This document shows positions 32,819-42,182 of a stretch of DNA of 64,000 nt, piece by piece; positions within the stretch are counted from its first letter, which is position 1; every line of letters starts with the position of its first letter. The stretch spans positions 1 through 64,000 of the forward strand of contig NZ_JBLXDO010000010.1 in assembly GCF_048263965.1 (NCBI RefSeq), in the 5' to 3' direction. Both the position numbers and the translations under genes were made by a program. The notes beneath the pieces were generated by a model, which saw nothing but the letters and a program-made list of their open reading frames with translations, was not told the origin of the DNA and ran no database searches. This stretch comes from Ferrimonas sp048263965. Its GTDB lineage: Bacteria; Pseudomonadota; Gammaproteobacteria; Enterobacterales; Shewanellaceae.

Positions 32819-34684
32819 ATGAGAGCTGCAACTCTGCTGTTGTGGCTGCTGCTGTGCGCCTCGTTGCCGGTGCAGGCCAGCAATCTGCTGACCTTTCCCC
32901 TGTTTGGCCAGGACAGTGACACTGCCTCAGCCGACCAGGAGGGGGAGAGCGAGCGTAAACGAAAGTTTCGGCTGCTCAAGGAGCGGAAGCACAGCGATAA
33001 GCCGCTGGTGAATCTGGCCATCCGCGGGGCACCAGACCCGCTTAAGCGCAACATTGAGCTCTATCTGACCCCTCTGCCCCACTCCAGTGCCGAGCGAAAC
33101 GCCTTCGTCTTTACCCTGGAGGAGCGGGCCCAGGATGCATTGGCGGCCCTGGGCTACTACAACGGCCAGATCAAGGTGACCATCGACCGAGAGCGGGCGA
33201 TCTGGCCCATCACCCTGACGGTCGACCCGGGAGAGCCGGTACGCTATCGCTATGTGATGCTTTGGCTGGAAGGGGACGCCAAGGTCGATCCGGCGATGAC
33301 CGCCCTGGTGGAAAACGCCACTCTCAGGCCAGGACAGATCCTCCACCACGGCCGTTACCAACAGCTGAAGAACCGCATCCTCTCCGAAGGCCTGATGCGC
33401 GGCTACTTCGACGGTAAGTTCTCGGTCTCCAAACTTGAGGTCAACCGGGACACCAACGTGGCTGACCTCTACCTGGTGTATGACAGCGGCACCCGCTACC
33501 GGCTGGGCGAAGTGAACTTCTCCCCCTTCGAACTGGAACCCGAGTTGCTGGACGCCATGGTGCCCTTTGAAACCGGCGCTCCCTATGCCGCCACCACCCT
33601 GGCCCGATTCAACTCCAATCTGCTGTCCGCCGGCTACTTTGGCGATGTGCGGGTCCTGCCCCAGACCGACAAGGCGGTAGATTACCAGGTGCCCCTTGAG
33701 GTGCAGTTGACCCCAGCCGCCCGCCACACCGTGGATCTGGGGCTGGGTTTTACCACGGACACCGGTGCCAGGGCCACCGCGACCTGGCGCACGCCCAGGA
33801 TCAACGAGGCGGGCCACAGTCAGGAGCTGACCTTTGAGCTCTCCCAAAACCCGCAGATGAATTTCAACTACCGCATCCCGCTGGATCATCCCCTGGACGA
33901 TGTAATGGTGATCAACGCCCTGGTGGAGCGGGACCAGTACGGCAACATCGACAGCGATCAGTACAGCCTGAGGGTGGGCCGGCAGACCCGGTTGGACGAT
34001 GGCTGGCTGCGCAACTACTACCTGCGCTGGCTCGAGGAGCGCTGGGGCACCGGCGGACAGAATTTCGAATCCAGCCTGATTCTTCCCGGCATCAGTTGGT
34101 CCAAGACCAAGCGTTGGGGGTCTCCCCTGGATCCCAGGCGGGGCTTTCGCCAGATCTACAGCCTGGAAGTGGCCTCCGACAGCGCCGGCTCTGACGTGAC
34201 CCTGGCTCAGATAAAGGGACAGTTTAAATGGGTGGACACCCCCTGGGAAAACCACAGATTTGTGTTTCGTCTGGATGGCGGCCTGACCAAGGTGGACAAC
34301 GCCGACCTGCCACTGGTGCCGCCCTCCATGCGCTTCTTCGCCGGTGGTGATACCAGCATCCGCGGCTTCTCCTACCAGTCTCTGGGACCCACGGTGGAGG
34401 TCATCGACGACGAAGGCAACACCAGAGAAGCGGTGGTGGGCGGGCGTTACCTGGCGGTCGCCAGCATGGAGTACCAGTATTATCTCAATGACTCCTGGCG
34501 ACTTGCGACCTTTGTAGATGGTGGTAACGCGTTTAATACCAATGACTTTACCCCAGTCTACTCCGTAGGCGCCGGGGTGCACTGGATCTCGCCAGTGGGT
34601 CCCATCAAGCTGGATGTGGGCTATGGCATCAGTGAAGACGATCCGCCATGGCGCATCCACATCACCATAGGAGCGGATCTATGA
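32819..34684 (+). CDS. tamA: Translocation and assembly module protein TamA
   Basis: Omp85-family outer-membrane barrel that works with TamB to insert outer-membrane proteins or move lipids. The 621-residue protein has a signal peptide (to about SLPVQA), three POTRA domains (about residues 40-260) and a C-terminal 16-stranded barrel with the Omp85 motif MRFFAGGDTSIRGFSYQSLGP and the end GYGISEDDPPWRIHITIGADL-type terminal strand. Its TGA overlaps the tamB ATG (ATGA), so the two are translationally coupled. Confidence 0.93.
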   Translation: MRAATLLLWLLLCASLPVQASNLLTFPLFGQDSDTASADQEGESERKRKFRLLKERKHSDKPLVNLAIRGAPDPLKRNIELYLTPLPHSSAERNAFVFTLEERAQDALAALGYYNGQIKVTIDRERAIWPITLTVDPGEPVRYRYVMLWLEGDAKVDPAMTALVENATLRPGQILHHGRYQQLKNRILSEGLMRGYFDGKFSVSKLEVNRDTNVADLYLVYDSGTRYRLGEVNFSPFELEPELLDAMVPFETGAPYAATTLARFNSNLLSAGYFGDVRVLPQTDKAVDYQVPLEVQLTPAARHTVDLGLGFTTDTGARATATWRTPRINEAGHSQELTFELSQNPQMNFNYRIPLDHPLDDVMVINALVERDQYGNIDSDQYSLRVGRQTRLDDGWLRNYYLRWLEERWGTGGQNFESSLILPGISWSKTKRWGSPLDPRRGFRQIYSLEVASDSAGSDVTLAQIKGQFKWVDTPWENHRFVFRLDGGLTKVDNADLPLVPPSMRFFAGGDTSIRGFSYQSLGPTVEVIDDEGNTREAVVGGRYLAVASMEYQYYLNDSWRLATFVDGGNAFNTNDFTPVYSVGAGVHWISPVGPIKLDVGYGISEDDPPWRIHITIGADL

Positions 34685-37600
34685 CCTGGCGGCGTCTGCT
34701 CAGCTTCCTCCTCGGGGTCCCCCTGGCAATCCTGGTGGCTCTGGCTCTGCTGGTGGGTACCAGAGGCGGCACCGCCCTGTTGATGGCCGCCGCCGACACC
34801 CTGGTGCCTGGCCTCACCATAGAGAAAGCCAATGGTCGCCTAAACCGGGATCTGCACCTGAGCAAGGTGGCCTACAAAGGGCTCGATGGGCTGTCGGTGA
34901 CCGTGGATAACCTGACCCTGGACTGGCGTCCCAGTTGCCTGCTGCACAAGACCCTGTGCAGCGACCGGCTGATGGCCAACGGCGTGGCGGTGGACATCGA
35001 CACCGACCTGTTGGGGGGAGATAACGCTCCGGACACCGAGGCGGAATCGGAGACAGAGGGCGATCCCCACTTCAGCCTGCCCTTTACCATTCAGGCCAAG
35101 TTGCTGCAGCTGAGCCGGGTCCGGGTGCGGGTCGACGATATGCACTTTGCCGTGGGTCAGCTCTCCGGCTCTGCCCTGTTCGACCCCAGTGAACTCAAGG
35201 TCAACCGCCTCAATGCCACCCAGATTGCCGTCTACATTCCCCTGACGCCCAGCACGGAGGAGACGATAGCACCGCAGGCCCAAGCCGACGATGACTCCTG
35301 GGCCATGGCCGCCCTGCCCAGGGTGGCTCTGCCCTTCCCCATCGACGCCAACAACATCAAGCTGAGCCGTGGCCTGGTGACCATAGGCGGCCTGGTACAG
35401 AGGCTGCAACAGGGCCAGTTCGACGCCAACTGGCGCGGCACCCTGCTTCAGGTGGACCAGCTCGACGCCGAGCATGAGTGGGCCAATGTCAGCCTCTACG
35501 GCAGCCTCGATTTTCAGGGGCCCTGGCCACTGGATGCCAAGGCCGAGGGCACCATAGCCAAGCTGCCGTGGACGCCCGGCCTTGAAGGCCAGGCACTGCA
35601 GCTGACCGCGGCTGGCAGCCTCGGCAAACTGAAATTCGATGTGGCCGCCACCGGCCAACAGCAGGCACAGGCTTCGGGTGAGATCACCCTGGCCTCGCCG
35701 ACTCTGGATTATCAGGTACAGCTCAGCGGCGAGCGCCTAAGCTGGCCCTTTGGCGACGCCCCGGATTATCGCGTCAGCGAGGTCAGGCTAAGCAGCTCAG
35801 GAAATCTGCGCCATCAACGGCTCACCCTCGAGGGCGCCAGCAAATTGTGGGACTACCCCTCCTTCCGACTCAATGGTGAATTTGAACATCAGCCAGGGTT
35901 GCTGACGGTGCACCAGGCCAGCCTGGAGAGCGAGCGTGGCGGCGGCGACCTCAAGGGCCAGCTTCAGTATGGCGACCTGCTCTCCTGGCAGGCGCAGCTG
36001 GACACCCGGGCACTGGAACTGGCCACCCTGAGCCCCAAACTGCCTTTGGTAGTCAGTGGTCAGGGACTCACCCGGGGGGCCTGGGATGGCAAGCTCTGGT
36101 CCGTCAGCCTCAGCCAGGCCGACCTTGAAGGCCGCTTCGACGGAGACCCCTTTACCCTCAAGGGCACCCTGGCCGCCAGCAGCGACGGTAAGGCCAGGGC
36201 CAAAGAGCTCGACGTGCTCTACCGGGGCAGCCAGCTGACGGCCGATGGCGGCAGTGAACCCGAGTGGCAGATGAAGGGCAAGCTGGCCCTGGCCGATCTG
36301 GCACGCTGGGACTCCAGACTCCGCGGAGAAGCACAGCTGGCCTTCTCTGTCAGCGGGGCCACCGACCAACCGAAGATCCAGCTGGAGCTGGAAGGGCAAC
36401 AGCTGGCCTTCGAAACCCAGCGCCTGAACCGGCTGATGGCCAAGGGGTGGTACCAACCCACACAGAACCATGGGTTTATGCTGAACCTCTCCGCCACGGA
36501 TCTCGACCTGGCCGGCGAAAAATTCAGCCTGCTGACGCTGGACGGCGATGGCGATATCACCGAACAGAGCGCCATCCTTGGACTGGAGGGCAGCGACACC
36601 ACCCCCTGGGGCGGAGAGCTGGCCATGGCGGGTAAGCTGGACCCCAATTTTACCTGGTGGCAGGGGGTACTCTCCGGCGCCAAGGTGACCACGCCACTGG
36701 GACTATGGCAACAGCAAGAAGCGGCGCCGGTGACCTTCTCCTTCGCCAGTCAAGCCTTCGTGATCAGCGAACACTGCTGGCAGGGACCGGCTGCCACCCT
36801 GTGTCTGCCCATTCCTGCCAACGTCGGCAGCGGCGGAGCGGTGAAGATGGCCCTGACCGCCGACCTCCCCAGGACAGCAGAGCCTCTGCTGCCGCCGCAG
36901 TTCTCCCTGGACACTCAGCTGACCGCCGAGCTCGACACCACCTGGCTGCCGGGGCACCTGCCTCAGCTCAGGGCCCAGGTACACAGCGATCAGGGCACGG
37001 TCCTGGTGAAGGCTGACCCACGCCGGGCCCAGGTGCAACTGCCCTGGCAAAGGCTGGATCTGGATGCCACCCTGTCCGATGCCGGCCTGGACCTGACCCT
37101 GGAGCTGGACGACGATGCCCCCCTGATTCGCAGTCGCCTGCACCTGGAGCCTCAGGCGCCCTATGCCATGAACGGTGAGCTCACCCTCAACAGCTTTGAC
37201 CTGGCGCCCCTGACCAAGGCTGTGCCTCGCATCGCAGCCTTGGAGGGACTGGTGACCGCCAACCTCAGCCTGGGCGGCGATCTGACCACGCCTCTGCTCA
37301 ACGGCGACCTGGATCTTAGGCAGGGGCGGCTGGCTTCTCTGACCAACCCCACAGAGCTCAGCGAGATTGAGATAGAGCTGGATCTCACCGGCCAGAGAGC
37401 CGACATCGACACCGAGCTGATGGTGGGCGATGGCCCGGTTCAGGCCAGCGGATGGCTGGACTGGAGTAAAGACACCCTGCATGCGGACATTGAGCTGCTT
37501 GGGGACAGGCTGGACATTCTTCAGCCCCCCCTGCTGATTGCCGAAGCCTCCCCCACCCTGAGGTTCCGCAAGGATGACAAGGCGATGGCGGTCACCGGCC

Positions 37601-38430
37601 GCATCGACATTCCCAAGGCAGCCCTGACCCTGTCGCAGCTGCCGGAGGGCGGTGTCGCCCTCTCCGACGACGTTCAGTTTGTCGACAACCGCCCCGATAC
37701 CGAAGCGGAACCCCCTGCCCCCTTCGCCATGGACATTCAATTGAATGTGGGCGAAGAGGTGACGGTTGAAGGCTTGGGGATCAGTGGCAATCTCGGCGGC
37801 CAGCTCACCATGAGACAGAAGGCCTACCAGACACCTCAGCTCTTCGGCGACATCAGCCTGCACCAGGGCAAATTCCGCGCCTTTGGCCAGCAACTGACCA
37901 TTCGCCGGGGCAAGGTGCTGTTTAACGGCCCCCCCAGCCTGCCCACCCTGGATGTGGAGGCGATCAGGGAGATCAAGTCGGAAAACGTCATCGCCGGGGT
38001 GCGCCTCTCCGGGGTGGTCACCGAACCCACCATGACCCTGTTCTCCAATCCCAGCATGGAGCAGCAGGAGATCCTCTCCTACATCACCCAGGGGCGTGGG
38101 TTGGGCGGTACTGACAACGGCAACGCCCTGTGGGCCTCGGCAGCAGTGAACCTGGGTCTGGCCCAAACCGGTGGCATGCTCTCCACCCTGGGCGAGGAGC
38201 TGGGCTTCAGTGAAGTTCGGGTCGGCACCGAAGGGGATGGGGACGACACTCAGGTGGCCATCAGCGGTTACCTGGGGGAGAAGGTCTTCCTCAAGTATGG
38301 GGTCAACATCTTCGAACCCATCACCGAGGTTACGGTGCGCTACTACCTGCAGAACCGCCTGTGGATTGAGGGGATCAACAACACCCTCAAGGACTCCCTG
38401 GACATCTACTACAGCTTCGACATCGAGTGA
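34681..38430 (+). CDS. tamB: Translocation and assembly module protein TamB
   Basis: Large AsmA-like inner-membrane-anchored protein spanning the periplasm and partnering TamA; recent work links the family to phospholipid transport. The 1249 residues begin with one N-terminal helix (LLSFLLGVPLAILVALALLVGT). Then come long beta-groove repeats and a C-terminal DUF490 domain, ending with ITEVTVRYYLQNRLWIEGIN and YYSFDIE. The NPSMEQQEILSYITQGRGL stretch is typical. It overlaps tamA by 4 bases. Confidence 0.93.
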   Translation: MTWRRLLSFLLGVPLAILVALALLVGTRGGTALLMAAADTLVPGLTIEKANGRLNRDLHLSKVAYKGLDGLSVTVDNLTLDWRPSCLLHKTLCSDRLMANGVAVDIDTDLLGGDNAPDTEAESETEGDPHFSLPFTIQAKLLQLSRVRVRVDDMHFAVGQLSGSALFDPSELKVNRLNATQIAVYIPLTPSTEETIAPQAQADDDSWAMAALPRVALPFPIDANNIKLSRGLVTIGGLVQRLQQGQFDANWRGTLLQVDQLDAEHEWANVSLYGSLDFQGPWPLDAKAEGTIAKLPWTPGLEGQALQLTAAGSLGKLKFDVAATGQQQAQASGEITLASPTLDYQVQLSGERLSWPFGDAPDYRVSEVRLSSSGNLRHQRLTLEGASKLWDYPSFRLNGEFEHQPGLLTVHQASLESERGGGDLKGQLQYGDLLSWQAQLDTRALELATLSPKLPLVVSGQGLTRGAWDGKLWSVSLSQADLEGRFDGDPFTLKGTLAASSDGKARAKELDVLYRGSQLTADGGSEPEWQMKGKLALADLARWDSRLRGEAQLAFSVSGATDQPKIQLELEGQQLAFETQRLNRLMAKGWYQPTQNHGFMLNLSATDLDLAGEKFSLLTLDGDGDITEQSAILGLEGSDTTPWGGELAMAGKLDPNFTWWQGVLSGAKVTTPLGLWQQQEAAPVTFSFASQAFVISEHCWQGPAATLCLPIPANVGSGGAVKMALTADLPRTAEPLLPPQFSLDTQLTAELDTTWLPGHLPQLRAQVHSDQGTVLVKADPRRAQVQLPWQRLDLDATLSDAGLDLTLELDDDAPLIRSRLHLEPQAPYAMNGELTLNSFDLAPLTKAVPRIAALEGLVTANLSLGGDLTTPLLNGDLDLRQGRLASLTNPTELSEIEIELDLTGQRADIDTELMVGDGPVQASGWLDWSKDTLHADIELLGDRLDILQPPLLIAEASPTLRFRKDDKAMAVTGRIDIPKAALTLSQLPEGGVALSDDVQFVDNRPDTEAEPPAPFAMDIQLNVGEEVTVEGLGISGNLGGQLTMRQKAYQTPQLFGDISLHQGKFRAFGQQLTIRRGKVLFNGPPSLPTLDVEAIREIKSENVIAGVRLSGVVTEPTMTLFSNPSMEQQEILSYITQGRGLGGTDNGNALWASAAVNLGLAQTGGMLSTLGEELGFSEVRVGTEGDGDDTQVAISGYLGEKVFLKYGVNIFEPITEVTVRYYLQNRLWIEGINNTLKDSLDIYYSFDIE

Positions 38431-38569
38431 CAACCTGAGTATTGGCGGGGGCAAATTACTACTTTAGAGGTAGTTAATAAACCCGTTACTATGAGACAAG
38501 TCGCAGATTAACTGACTGAATACGTAGGACAATAGGGGCCGAATTCCAATTGCTGTACCGGAGGCCCCC

Positions 38570-38899
38570 ATGTGGTGGCGAATCTTGCTGATCATCCTTG
38601 CCTATGTGGTTCTGGGCGCCCACTTCCTTCGCTACGGCAACGCCATGGTGGCGGTGCCCGTGGCCCTGCTTCCAGCGCTGCTGCTGACCCGCCGTCCCTG
38701 GTCTGTGCTGGTGGTGCAGGCGGGCCTGGTGCTCTCTGCTCTGCTGGTGTGGCTGCCCACCGCCCACCGGCTGATCTCCATGAGGATCGCCTTTGAGCAG
38801 CCCTGGATGCGGATGGCGGTGATTCTGGGTGCGGTGATGCTGTGTAACCTGCTGATTGCCTGGAGCGCCAACGCCATCAGAGCAAAATTCCAGCGCTGA
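38570..38899 (+). CDS. Small membrane protein of unknown function
   Basis: A 109-residue protein with three to four hydrophobic helices (ILLIILAYVVLGAHFL, then VAVPVALLPALLL, LVVQAGLVLSALLVWLP, and MAVILGAVMLCNLLIAW). GGAGG precedes ATG. It follows tamB after 140 bases, so may be cotranscribed with or independent of tamAB. No family recognised. Confidence 0.7.
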   Translation: MWWRILLIILAYVVLGAHFLRYGNAMVAVPVALLPALLLTRRPWSVLVVQAGLVLSALLVWLPTAHRLISMRIAFEQPWMRMAVILGAVMLCNLLIAWSANAIRAKFQR

Positions 38900-38911
38900 T
38901 CGTCGACAAAA

Positions 38912-38927
38912 TACCCCCTAGGGGGTA
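38912..38927. promoter_or_regulatory. Perfect 16-bp palindrome TACCCCCTAGGGGGTA
   Basis: A perfect palindrome with two C/G tracts. It resembles the operators of CsoR/RcnR/FrmR-type metal and formaldehyde sensors (TACCCCC...GGGGGTA). It also has 7-2-7 geometry close to NarP, but with C instead of T at the inner heptamer position. It lies about 24 bases upstream of an extended -10 for a possible small RNA. The regulator is unknown. Confidence 0.5.
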
Positions 38928-38957
38928 AGCAGGCCTTTAGACCAAAGTGGTAAAATG

Positions 38958-39044
38958 GCGACACTCGCCAGCAAATGGGCAGAGTATCATCATTATTTTC
39001 CTGCAAGGTTTTGCTAACCGGCTCCCTCGAGCCGGTTTTTTTAT
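38958..39044 (+). ncRNA. Candidate small RNA with extended -10 promoter and own terminator
   Basis: TGGTAAAATGG at 38948-38958 is a textbook extended -10 (TGnTAAAAT). Downstream there is a 5' stem GGCGA-CAC-TCGCC, then about 40 mostly unstructured bases (AGCAAATGGG...CATCATTATTTTCC), and a terminator of AACCGGCTC-CCTC-GAGCCGGTT with seven T. About 85 nt in total. The layout resembles Hfq-type small RNAs. It could instead be just the 3' end of the upstream gene's transcript; no coding frame is apparent. Confidence 0.4.
39016..39044 (+). terminator. Rho-independent terminator
   Basis: AACCGGCTC (39016-39024) pairs with GAGCCGGTT (39029-39037) around CCTC, followed by a T-run. It ends either the candidate small RNA or the gene at 38570-38899, and lies only a few bases from the yebG stop. 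Confidence 0.85.
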
Positions 39045-39046
39045 GC

Positions 39047-39337
39047 TCAGGCGGCTTTATCGGCAGCCTTGGGGGCGGGTTTCTTTTCGGCGGGCTTGGC
39101 GGGGGCTTTCTTTTTGCCTTTGAGGATGGTGGCAACCTCCTCCTTACGCTCTGCCAGGTAGAGAGCCAGGGATTCGACCAGCTCCTCCTGCTCAACCAGG
39201 CCGCTGCCCTGGATCATCGCTTCCAGTTCGTCAGCAATATCCAGCATCTTGTCATAAGCATCGGCTTCCGCTTTACTGGCAAAGGTCATTTTCTCCACTC
39301 CATCCCGCTCAACCACGTATTTAACGATGACTGCCAT
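39047..39337 (-). CDS. yebG: YebG family SOS-response protein
   Basis: A 96-residue DNA-damage-inducible protein of unknown biochemical role. The conserved core is VIVKYVVERDGVEKMTFASK, the acidic middle is LDIADELEAMIQ, and the tail is rich in Lys, Ala and Pro (KGKKKAPAKPAEKKPAPKA). GGGGGAG precedes ATG by 6 bases. A perfect LexA box 46 bases upstream of ATG fits its known SOS control. Confidence 0.92.
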   Translation of the reverse strand: MAVIVKYVVERDGVEKMTFASKAEADAYDKMLDIADELEAMIQGSGLVEQEELVESLALYLAERKEEVATILKGKKKAPAKPAEKKPAPKAADKAA

Positions 39338-39382
39338 TTCGGCTCCCCCAATCGACTAGTTTTGCGCCAGTCTACCCCAACA

Positions 39383-39398
39383 CTGTATATAAATACAG
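39383..39398 (-). promoter_or_regulatory. LexA (SOS) box upstream of yebG
   Basis: CTGTATATAAATACAG matches CTGT-N8-ACAG exactly, 45 bases before the yebG start. It shares CTGTATAT with the intI box at 1467-1482, so both genes should be induced together by DNA damage. Confidence 0.9.
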
Positions 39399-39580
39399 AC
39401 CCTCAACCCCATCCCTTGATACCGGTCAATTATGTTCTGGCGATATGCTATGTAACCATCGGATACTCTGTTAGTTTTTCTTTGCTATGTTATGGTTCAG
39501 GAAAGATTCAGAGCAAAGGCACTATCCTTAGTGGCACCGGGCAACTGCCCTCCCTTTTCCGCCAACCACCCGAGGTGACA

Positions 39581-40255
39581 ATGAAGATACTGGTGATTGA
39601 AGACGATGCCCTGTTGCGCCACCACCTAAAGGTCCGCCTGACCGAGATGGGCAACCAGGTAATGGCCTCGGAGTCTGCCGGAGAGGGGCGTTATCTGGCT
39701 GAGAACTATCCGGTGGACATCGCCGTGGTGGACCTGGGCCTGCCGGATCAGGACGGCATCGATCTGATTCAGCACCTGAGAGACAATGGCTTCCGTCAAC
39801 CCATTCTGATCCTGACCGCCAGGGATCACTGGAAAGACAAAGTGGCTGGCCTCAATGCCGGTGCCGATGACTACCTGGTGAAGCCCTTCCAGGTCGAGGA
39901 GCTTATTGCCCGCCTTAACGCCCTGGTGCGTCGCAGTGCAGGCTTCGTCAAACCGGTTATCCAGTGCGAACACCTGACCCTGGACATGGCCGCCAAACAG
40001 GCGACCCTGGGCGAAGCCGAGCTGGAACTGACCGCCTTCGAATATCAGATTCTGGAGTACCTGATGCGTCATCATCAGCAGGTGATCTCCAAACAACGCC
40101 TGCTGGACATCCTGTATCAGGACAAGGAGGGGGATCCCAACACCATCGAGGTGATGATCTCCCGGGTACGTAAGAAGCTGAGCCAGGGTGGTCTGGAGAA
40201 CCCCATAGTGACCATTCGTGGCCAGGGCTACAGGTTCAATCTGGTATGCGGCTGA
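39581..40255 (+). CDS. phoP: OmpR/PhoB-family response regulator, PhoP-like
   Basis: A 224-residue two-component regulator. The receiver has the acidic pair EDD at the N-terminus, phosphoacceptor Asp in VVDLGLPDQDGIDL, Thr in ILTARDHW and Lys in YLVKPF. The winged-helix domain follows with LTAFEYQILEYLMR and SRVRKKL. It overlaps its kinase gene by 10 bases. The pairing and the PhoQ-like H-box support PhoP rather than another OmpR paralogue. Confidence 0.85.
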   Translation: MKILVIEDDALLRHHLKVRLTEMGNQVMASESAGEGRYLAENYPVDIAVVDLGLPDQDGIDLIQHLRDNGFRQPILILTARDHWKDKVAGLNAGADDYLVKPFQVEELIARLNALVRRSAGFVKPVIQCEHLTLDMAAKQATLGEAELELTAFEYQILEYLMRHHQQVISKQRLLDILYQDKEGDPNTIEVMISRVRKKLSQGGLENPIVTIRGQGYRFNLVCG

Positions 40256-41634
40256 TCCCCATCCTGTTCAGCAAACAGCCGCGGCTGCAGCGGCGGCTGA
40301 TGCTCACCTCTCTGGCGATCATCACCGTCGCCTCCCTGGCCCTGGCTGAAGTGATCAACCAGCAGAAGGTTCAGGACTTCTACGTCAACCAGACCAACGA
40401 CATCATCGCCCGTCTGCCCTCCATCGCCACCGAGCTGCGCCTGGAGGGGATGCTGCCCAAGAGCAATGAGGTGTTGGAGTCAGAACCCTCGGACCAAGCC
40501 CGCCGCGCCAGCGACTACCTGCTGATCACCTGTGTCAACGGCATGCGTGACCACTACACCTCCTCGGTGGAGGCTCGCCGCCGGGGTCTGCAAGACAGCT
40601 GTGATCGGGTCCGTCAGGTGGCACGGGACGCCTCCCCGCCCTACATGGTGACCCTGGCTGACAGCCAGCTCTATGCCGTGGTGCCCATGCCGGTGAGCAT
40701 CAATAACAAGGAGTATGACCTGCTGGTGCTTCGTAACGCCGAGCAGGTGCAGAAGCGTCTGGACCGTGCCCGCCGGGCCACCTATTTCCGGGTGGGCCTG
40801 TTCATCCCCCTCTCCGGCCTGCTGTTGGTGAGTGCCGGCTACTGGGGGCTGCGCCCCTTGAGGCTGCTCTCGGAAGAGGTGAAGAGGATACTCAGTGGCG
40901 AGCGGGAACAGCTGAGCCAGGGCTATCCCACTGAGCTGGAAGAGGTCACCAAGGCACTGAATGAGCTTATCTCCCAGGAGAAACACCAGCGCCAGACCTA
41001 TCAGCATGCCATGAAGGATCTGGCCCACAGCCTCAAGACCCGGCTGGCGGCCACCAATGCCATCATGGAGGACGCCAACCTCAATGAGAGCCAGCGTCAG
41101 CAGGAGATGCTCTCCCAGCTGGGCCAGATGGATCAGATCATCCAGTATCAGCTGCGCCGGGCGGTCTCTGGCCGTCAGGGCCTGACCCGGGAGCAAGTCA
41201 GCATCACACCCACCCTGGAGCAGTTGACCGCCATGCTGGACAAGGTCTACCGGGAGAAGCAGGTGCAGGTGGACCTGCAGTTGCAGGAGGAAGCCCGCTT
41301 CCCCGGCAATCAGGATGACCTGATGGAGATGATGGGCAACCTGCTGGAGAACGCCTACCGCTTTGCCATCAGCCAGGTGCGGGTCCGTGCCTCGGTGGAG
41401 GCGGATACCCTCACCATCGCCGTAGAGGATGATGGCCCGGGCATCGAACCCAAGATGCGTGAAGCCGTGCTGGAACGGGGAGTACGCGCCGACCGACGCA
41501 ACCCCGGCCAGGGGATCGGACTGGCGGTGGTCCATGACATCGTCCTGGGCTACGGCGGCACCATGACCATCGAGGAGTCCCCACTGCAGGGGGCGGCCAT
41601 TGTGCTGCGTTTTGAGGCACCTAAGAAGGTTTAG
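40246..41634 (+). CDS. phoQ: Sensor histidine kinase, PhoQ-like
   Basis: A 462-residue inner-membrane kinase with two transmembrane helices (about residues 18-36 and 180-205) enclosing a periplasmic sensor of about 140 residues, then a HAMP-like linker, the H-box DLAHSLKTRLAA typical of PhoQ, an N-box GNLLENAYRFA, and the ATP lid DDGPGIEP and GQGIGLAVV. In enterics PhoQ senses low magnesium, acid and cationic peptides. The ligand here is not readable; the sensor has no strong acidic patch like that of E. coli, so the signal may differ. Confidence 0.83.
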   Translation: MRLIPILFSKQPRLQRRLMLTSLAIITVASLALAEVINQQKVQDFYVNQTNDIIARLPSIATELRLEGMLPKSNEVLESEPSDQARRASDYLLITCVNGMRDHYTSSVEARRRGLQDSCDRVRQVARDASPPYMVTLADSQLYAVVPMPVSINNKEYDLLVLRNAEQVQKRLDRARRATYFRVGLFIPLSGLLLVSAGYWGLRPLRLLSEEVKRILSGEREQLSQGYPTELEEVTKALNELISQEKHQRQTYQHAMKDLAHSLKTRLAATNAIMEDANLNESQRQQEMLSQLGQMDQIIQYQLRRAVSGRQGLTREQVSITPTLEQLTAMLDKVYREKQVQVDLQLQEEARFPGNQDDLMEMMGNLLENAYRFAISQVRVRASVEADTLTIAVEDDGPGIEPKMREAVLERGVRADRRNPGQGIGLAVVHDIVLGYGGTMTIEESPLQGAAIVLRFEAPKKV

Positions 41635-41672
41635 GTCACTTTAGCTCAATATTTATGCAACTTTTTTGAAAC

Positions 41673-41701
41673 AGACCGGCCCCTGGGCCGGTCTTTTTTT
41701 G
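41673..41701 (+). terminator. Terminator after phoPQ
   Basis: AGACCGGCCC (41673-41682) pairs with GGGCCGGTCT (41685-41694), followed by seven T. It lies 38 bases past the phoQ stop. Confidence 0.9.
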
Positions 41702-41733
41702 GGCAAGGAGAAAACCGTTACTAGGAGAGAAAG

Positions 41734-42159
41734 ATGAGAGCCTTAATTCTGCTTAGCGCCACTGCCCTGTCCCTGTCGGTATCCGCCGCCACCCTGAATC
41801 TGGGGGAAAACGTCAGGGTTGTATCCATCAACGGCAAGAGCGTCCCCGCCTATGCCAGTCAGATCGAACTGGACCAGGGAGTGAACAACGTCACCGTTCG
41901 TTACGACAGCCTGTTTGAACAGGACGCGGAGAGCCACTGGTTCATTCGTTCCGAACTGCATCAGATGACCTTCAATGCCAAGGGAGATGAGGAATACTTC
42001 CTGGATGCCCCCGCCGCCTACTCAGACCAGCAGGGGCAAATGCTGGCTAATGATCCGATTTTCACCCTGATGGATGACGCTGATAATCGGGTAGAACATG
42101 GCCTGCGATCCCATACCGAACTGCTCAACCAGACCGGTCTGGCAGGCAATCAGTTCTAG
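41734..42159 (+). CDS. DUF2057 (YccT-like) periplasmic protein
   Basis: A 141-residue secreted protein with a signal peptide ending SLSVSA. The mature part has LNLGENVRVVSINGKSV and a beta-rich body typical of DUF2057/YccT; in E. coli YccT is reported as a curli-assembly inhibitor. AGGAGAG precedes ATG. It stands alone between phoPQ and the HD-GYP gene. Confidence 0.8.
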   Translation: MRALILLSATALSLSVSAATLNLGENVRVVSINGKSVPAYASQIELDQGVNNVTVRYDSLFEQDAESHWFIRSELHQMTFNAKGDEEYFLDAPAAYSDQQGQMLANDPIFTLMDDADNRVEHGLRSHTELLNQTGLAGNQF

Positions 42160-42182
42160 ACAGTGCAAACATAAAGCGAATA

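Noticed and set aside
32927..34660. Minus-strand open frame of 577 codons
   Set aside because: Shadow of tamA; low-complexity and no family-like content.
36703..38454. Minus-strand open frame of 583 codons
   Set aside because: Antisense to tamB and without conserved motifs or a ribosome site.
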